Below, one piece after another: positions 61,501 through 64,000 of a DNA stretch of 64,000 nt (position 1 is its first letter; each line of letters starts with the position of its first letter). Both the position numbers and the translations under genes were made by a program. The DNA is taken from NCBI RefSeq assembly GCF_030272615.1, contig NC_081415.1, forward strand, positions 366,551,667 through 366,615,666, written 5' to 3'. Source of the DNA: Cryptomeria japonica. Taxonomy: Eukaryota; Streptophyta; Pinopsida; Cupressales; Cupressaceae. The notes under the pieces are model-generated. The model was not told the DNA's origin, ran no database searches, and saw only the letters and a program-made list of their open reading frames with translations.

Positions 61501-62004
61501 AGAAGGCTCCGTATGGGTTGAAACAAGCATCAAGAGCTTGGTATGAGAGGTTGCACTCATATCTACTAAGAATTGGGTTTAAAAGAACCAGTGATCATAG
61601 TAACCCGTATCTAAAGAGTGGAGTTGAAGGAAAACATCTAATTGCTGAGATCTTTGTAGATGACATCATCTTTGGGGGAGATGATGAGATGATGAGAAGC
61701 TTTGTAGAACAAATGAAGCAAGAATTTGAGATGTCCATGATTGGTGAGATAAAGTTTTTTATTGTCCTGCAAGTCTCACAACTAAAGAATGGCATCTTCA
61801 TCAGTCAGACTAAGTACATAAGGGAAATTCTGAAAACTTTTGGAATGGAAGATTGCAAACTTGTTGGAACTCCAATGGTTACAAGTTGCAAGCTCTCTAA
61901 ATATGATGAGGCTAAACAAGTGAATGAGATACTTTACCGGTCCATGATCGGTAAGTTACAATATACAGTACATAGTAGACCAGACATAGCACAAGTTGTT
62001 GGCA
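58501..62004 (+). pseudogene. Element D gag-pol polyprotein, broken and cut
   Basis: ATG 58501 opens gag with FSKENYTLWCGRMKLYL and the AIQELRSL block. The knuckle has lost its second Cys (CFSYNKIGHISSRC). Protease WVIDSGCTHHMTG lies near 59560. The integrase zinc region is followed by the D,D35E core: HIDLCGP is kept and GVAERRN is kept, but the second catalytic Asp is Asn (LRSNRGREF, about 60304). Reverse transcriptase has QMDVKSAFLNG and VDDIIFGG (about 61658). Frames change near 59310, 59815 and 60100, and stops occur near 58600, 60045, 60468, 61079, 61108 and 61500. The reading ends at DIAQVVG, where element E begins. Confidence 0.9.
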
Positions 62005-63679
62005 TGTGGTGCAGGAGCACCTATGAAGACCTATGAAGACAAGGTACACTAGGGTCACTAATAGGCCCTATTGAGGATTCAGTGAGAAAAGGAGTCAAAC
62101 AAGACCGTTAAGGTCTTAAATCAATGTAATGTGGCCATTAGAGCCAATAAATGATATAAAATGTAATGAAAAGATTAAAAGTTGTAAAATTGTAAAATGT
62201 CAATTAGGCCTAAAATAGGCTAATTTTGGGTTTAAAGGGTAGAATAGGTAATATAATGAATAAAATAATGTAATAATGTTTAAAATTTCATTTAATGACC
62301 ATTTGAGTTGGTTGGGATGGTTAGTTTTCAAATTGTCAAGTTGACAAATGAAATTGTCAATCTTGACAACTTTTTGAGCAACTTTTGTTGCTATTTTACA
62401 AAATAAGGTAGTTATAGGTAGTTGAAGGTTGGTTTCAGCCTTAGGAGGATTTGAAAACTATAAAATAATGTATCTCAATCCACTTTTGGAGAGAGATTTT
62501 ATGTATGGTCGAAGACAAAGTGTTTTGAGCAATAAAATTGTATTTTAATGTGCATTTTTTGAGTTTGCATGTTCTTACAGTCTGTTCTTTGGCATTATTG
62601 ATGCATTTGAAGATATATAATTAAAATTAATTGGTTTTTAAATGATAGTTAGATGAGTTAAATTCATTTTGGTGGTAGTGGAATTCAATTTGGTTTTCAT
62701 TTTTTAAAGTTATCAAAGTTTTTGTCAAAACTACCAAAACCCTTGTTTAGGGTATACAGTGATAATAAAAATGTGATTTCTTTGTTTGGTTTGCATTTCA
62801 AGACCCCACACTTGCGAAAGGTGTTGCAGGAGATGCATTATAACTGTCCTAAAAATTTCAGGAAGCCATGATAAGTTTGACATGAGTTATGGGTGGAGGA
62901 AGTGAGTAGTTTGCAGAGGGTGACAGAATGGCAGTCACAAAAAAATGTAGCCTCATGCGGGGGCCATATCTCGAAGTTAAACCGTTGGATTTTTCTAAAT
63001 TTTGGATATGTTGTTCCAAATAAAAATTTTCAGAATCTCACTTGAGAGATTGAGGAATTTTCAACCGGTTCAAAAGTTATATACCTTTGTGTATAGGTAT
63101 ATCTAAGAGGACAACAAGAAGGTAACTTTGGTTTTATTTAATCAAAAAGTTGTTTTTTATTAGACTAATGGTATGATGGAGTGTGAACAGAGAATAGGGT
63201 GAGTAGTGAAGTCATTCTAATTCTTAGAGAGACCTTTGAATGGATGGTTTGTGTGTTGGATTTGTGAAGGTTGCAATTGACTGTCATAAAGACAGCATAA
63301 CAGTGTTTTGTTTGGAGTTGTTGCAGACCTCCTTAAGGTCATCAGTGGGTGTAAACAATCAAATACAATCTTAGAATAGTATACCAATGTGTTAAGGTAT
63401 TTAAACCCCAAGTGAAAGGTGTGAATCCTAGTTGTGAGCCTAGGGGAAGTGAGTAGGTGATAAACCTTGTTATTGCAATCAACAGGCATATTGTTGTCAT
63501 GATCAAGCAAGGTCAATGATGGTGTTAAGTTAGTATGGGGAGTTTGGTGGATTAAGGATGCATGATTTGACCATCGAAAGGTCTTGATAGGTGATTTGAG
63601 TAGGTGTGTTTTAGCCAAGCAAAATTGAGGGGTAAGGTAGTACAAGATTTTTTGTTGAGATCCACTACTCTTTGCATCA
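62005..63679 (+). repeat. Element E 5' LTR
   Basis: About 1,675 bases from TGTGGTGC to GCATCA. A TATA-like CTATAAAATAATG lies near 62459, and AATAAAATTG near 62540 could serve as a poly(A) signal. A short direct repeat (CTATGAAGAC twice, 62021-62040) lies near its start. Confidence 0.65.
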
Positions 63680-63681
63680 AG

Positions 63682-63692
63682 TGGTATCAGAG
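63682..63692 (+). other. Element E primer binding site
   Basis: TGGTATCAGAG, two bases after the LTR end, the same type as in the other elements. Confidence 0.85.
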
Positions 63693-63740
63693 AAAACAAA
63701 ACGTCTGTGATGTGTGTAGGAATCCTAGATAGGTGAGAAG

Positions 63741-64000
63741 ATGTATTTGACAAGGTCAGAAAGAGAGTTGTATAATGCTTTCAAAGAATACTTGGTTGGT
63801 GGAAGGAAGCAAAAAGGAAAAGAAGTAGAGAGAAAGAAGACAAGAGAGGAAGATGAGAGAAAGAAGAAAGAAGAAGAGAGGAAAAGGAGAGATGAAGAAG
63901 AGTTGAGTAGATTGAAGAAAGAACTTGGTGAGATTGATGAGAAGTTAAGAAGACTTACAGAAGAGAGGGATCAAATTGAGAAGGGAAAATTAACATTGGG
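63741..64000 (+). CDS. Element E gag-like protein, N-terminus, open to window end
   Basis: The first ATG after the primer site opens a frame that is uninterrupted for 86 codons up to the window edge. It begins MYLTRSERELYNAFKEYL, then becomes a very Lys/Arg/Glu-rich helix from about residue 25 onward, predicted to form a coiled coil. Position after the primer site and this composition fit the start of a gag protein. It is the only retroelement frame in the window without a visible break, though only its beginning is seen. Confidence 0.6.
   Translation, partial: MYLTRSERELYNAFKEYLVGGRKQKGKEVERKKTREEDERKKKEEERKRRDEEELSRLKKELGEIDEKLRRLTEERDQIEKGKLTL

Larger units (their letters stand above)
56833..62004 (+). 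mobile_element. Element D: Ty1-copia retrotransposon, interrupted
   Basis: 5' LTR 56833-58434, a perfect tRNA-Met primer site and gag-pol up to the middle of the RNase H-linked region, where element E begins at 62005. The remainder and 3' LTR should lie beyond the window. Protein similarity to element C is extensive, including the same motifs in the same order, but the LTRs share only short motifs, so they are related families. The bases before the insertion are TGCAT (56828-56832). Confidence 0.88.
62005..64000 (+). mobile_element. Element E: LTR retrotransposon, 5' part
   Basis: The copia D reading breaks exactly at 62005, where TGTGGTGCAGGAGCACC begins. An LTR-like stretch ends TTTGCATCA at 63679, two bases before a tRNA-Met primer site, and an open gag-like frame follows. 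Five bases before the insertion are GGCAT; the matching duplication lies outside the window. It is the innermost, hence youngest, insertion of this nest. The superfamily cannot be decided from the visible part. Confidence 0.7.

Noticed and set aside
1-64000. Intact host gene, tRNA or rRNA gene
   Set aside because: None was recognised on either strand; every longer frame belongs to or resembles a mobile element except the fragment at 41405-41983.

Overview
The window looks like intergenic DNA from a large plant nuclear genome. It is AT-rich, contains no complete host gene, and is built almost entirely of decayed, nested transposable elements. Plant-type features are Ty1-copia elements primed by initiator tRNA-Met, an En/Spm (CACTA) transposon with Tnp2 and TnpA-type genes, a plant-style LINE end, and introns. 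A gymnosperm is a reasonable guess from the density and age of the nesting, but nothing here proves the species.

Layout. 1-1672: unassigned repeat-derived DNA. 1673-8562: element A, a complete non-autonomous LTR retrotransposon (+) with a zinc-knuckle gag-like gene and a long second gene of unknown function, and no protease, integrase or reverse transcriptase. 8563-15879: old repeat-derived DNA with no gene. 15880-22765: element B, a second copy of the same family on the minus strand and almost the same length. 22766-38231: an older block with a decayed gag gene (split by copia element C, 24340-31716, 5-bp target duplication GTGAT), then a 1.65-kb array of hairpin-forming palindromes, then a decayed long gene P1, itself split by an internally deleted AT-rich LTR element. 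38232 onward: a CACTA transposon carrying a minus-strand foreign gene fragment, a LINE 3' end, tnp2, and tnpA. Between tnp2 and tnpA, on the minus strand, is a second element (P2) with its own palindrome array and a gene homologous to P1. 56833-62004: copia element D, inserted in tnpA and interrupted at 62005 by element E, an LTR element whose gag frame is still open at the window end.

The point most worth a second look is P1 and P2. Two diverged, colinear genes of an unrecognised family are each preceded, in their own orientation, by about 20 regularly spaced palindromes. The palindrome core differs completely between the two copies (AACTCGGGTTCCCGAGTT against GGACTTTAAAGTCC), and within an array the outer stems differ from unit to unit while staying complementary. 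This pattern suggests the structure is preserved rather than the sequence. A second point is that A and B share LTR-end, primer-site and polypurine-tract features with copia elements C and D, as expected of parasites of an autonomous copia partner.

All coordinates come from reading the sequence by eye. LTR ends with TG/CA and adjacent primer sites are good to a base or so; boundaries of P1, P2 and the AT-rich elements are less certain.
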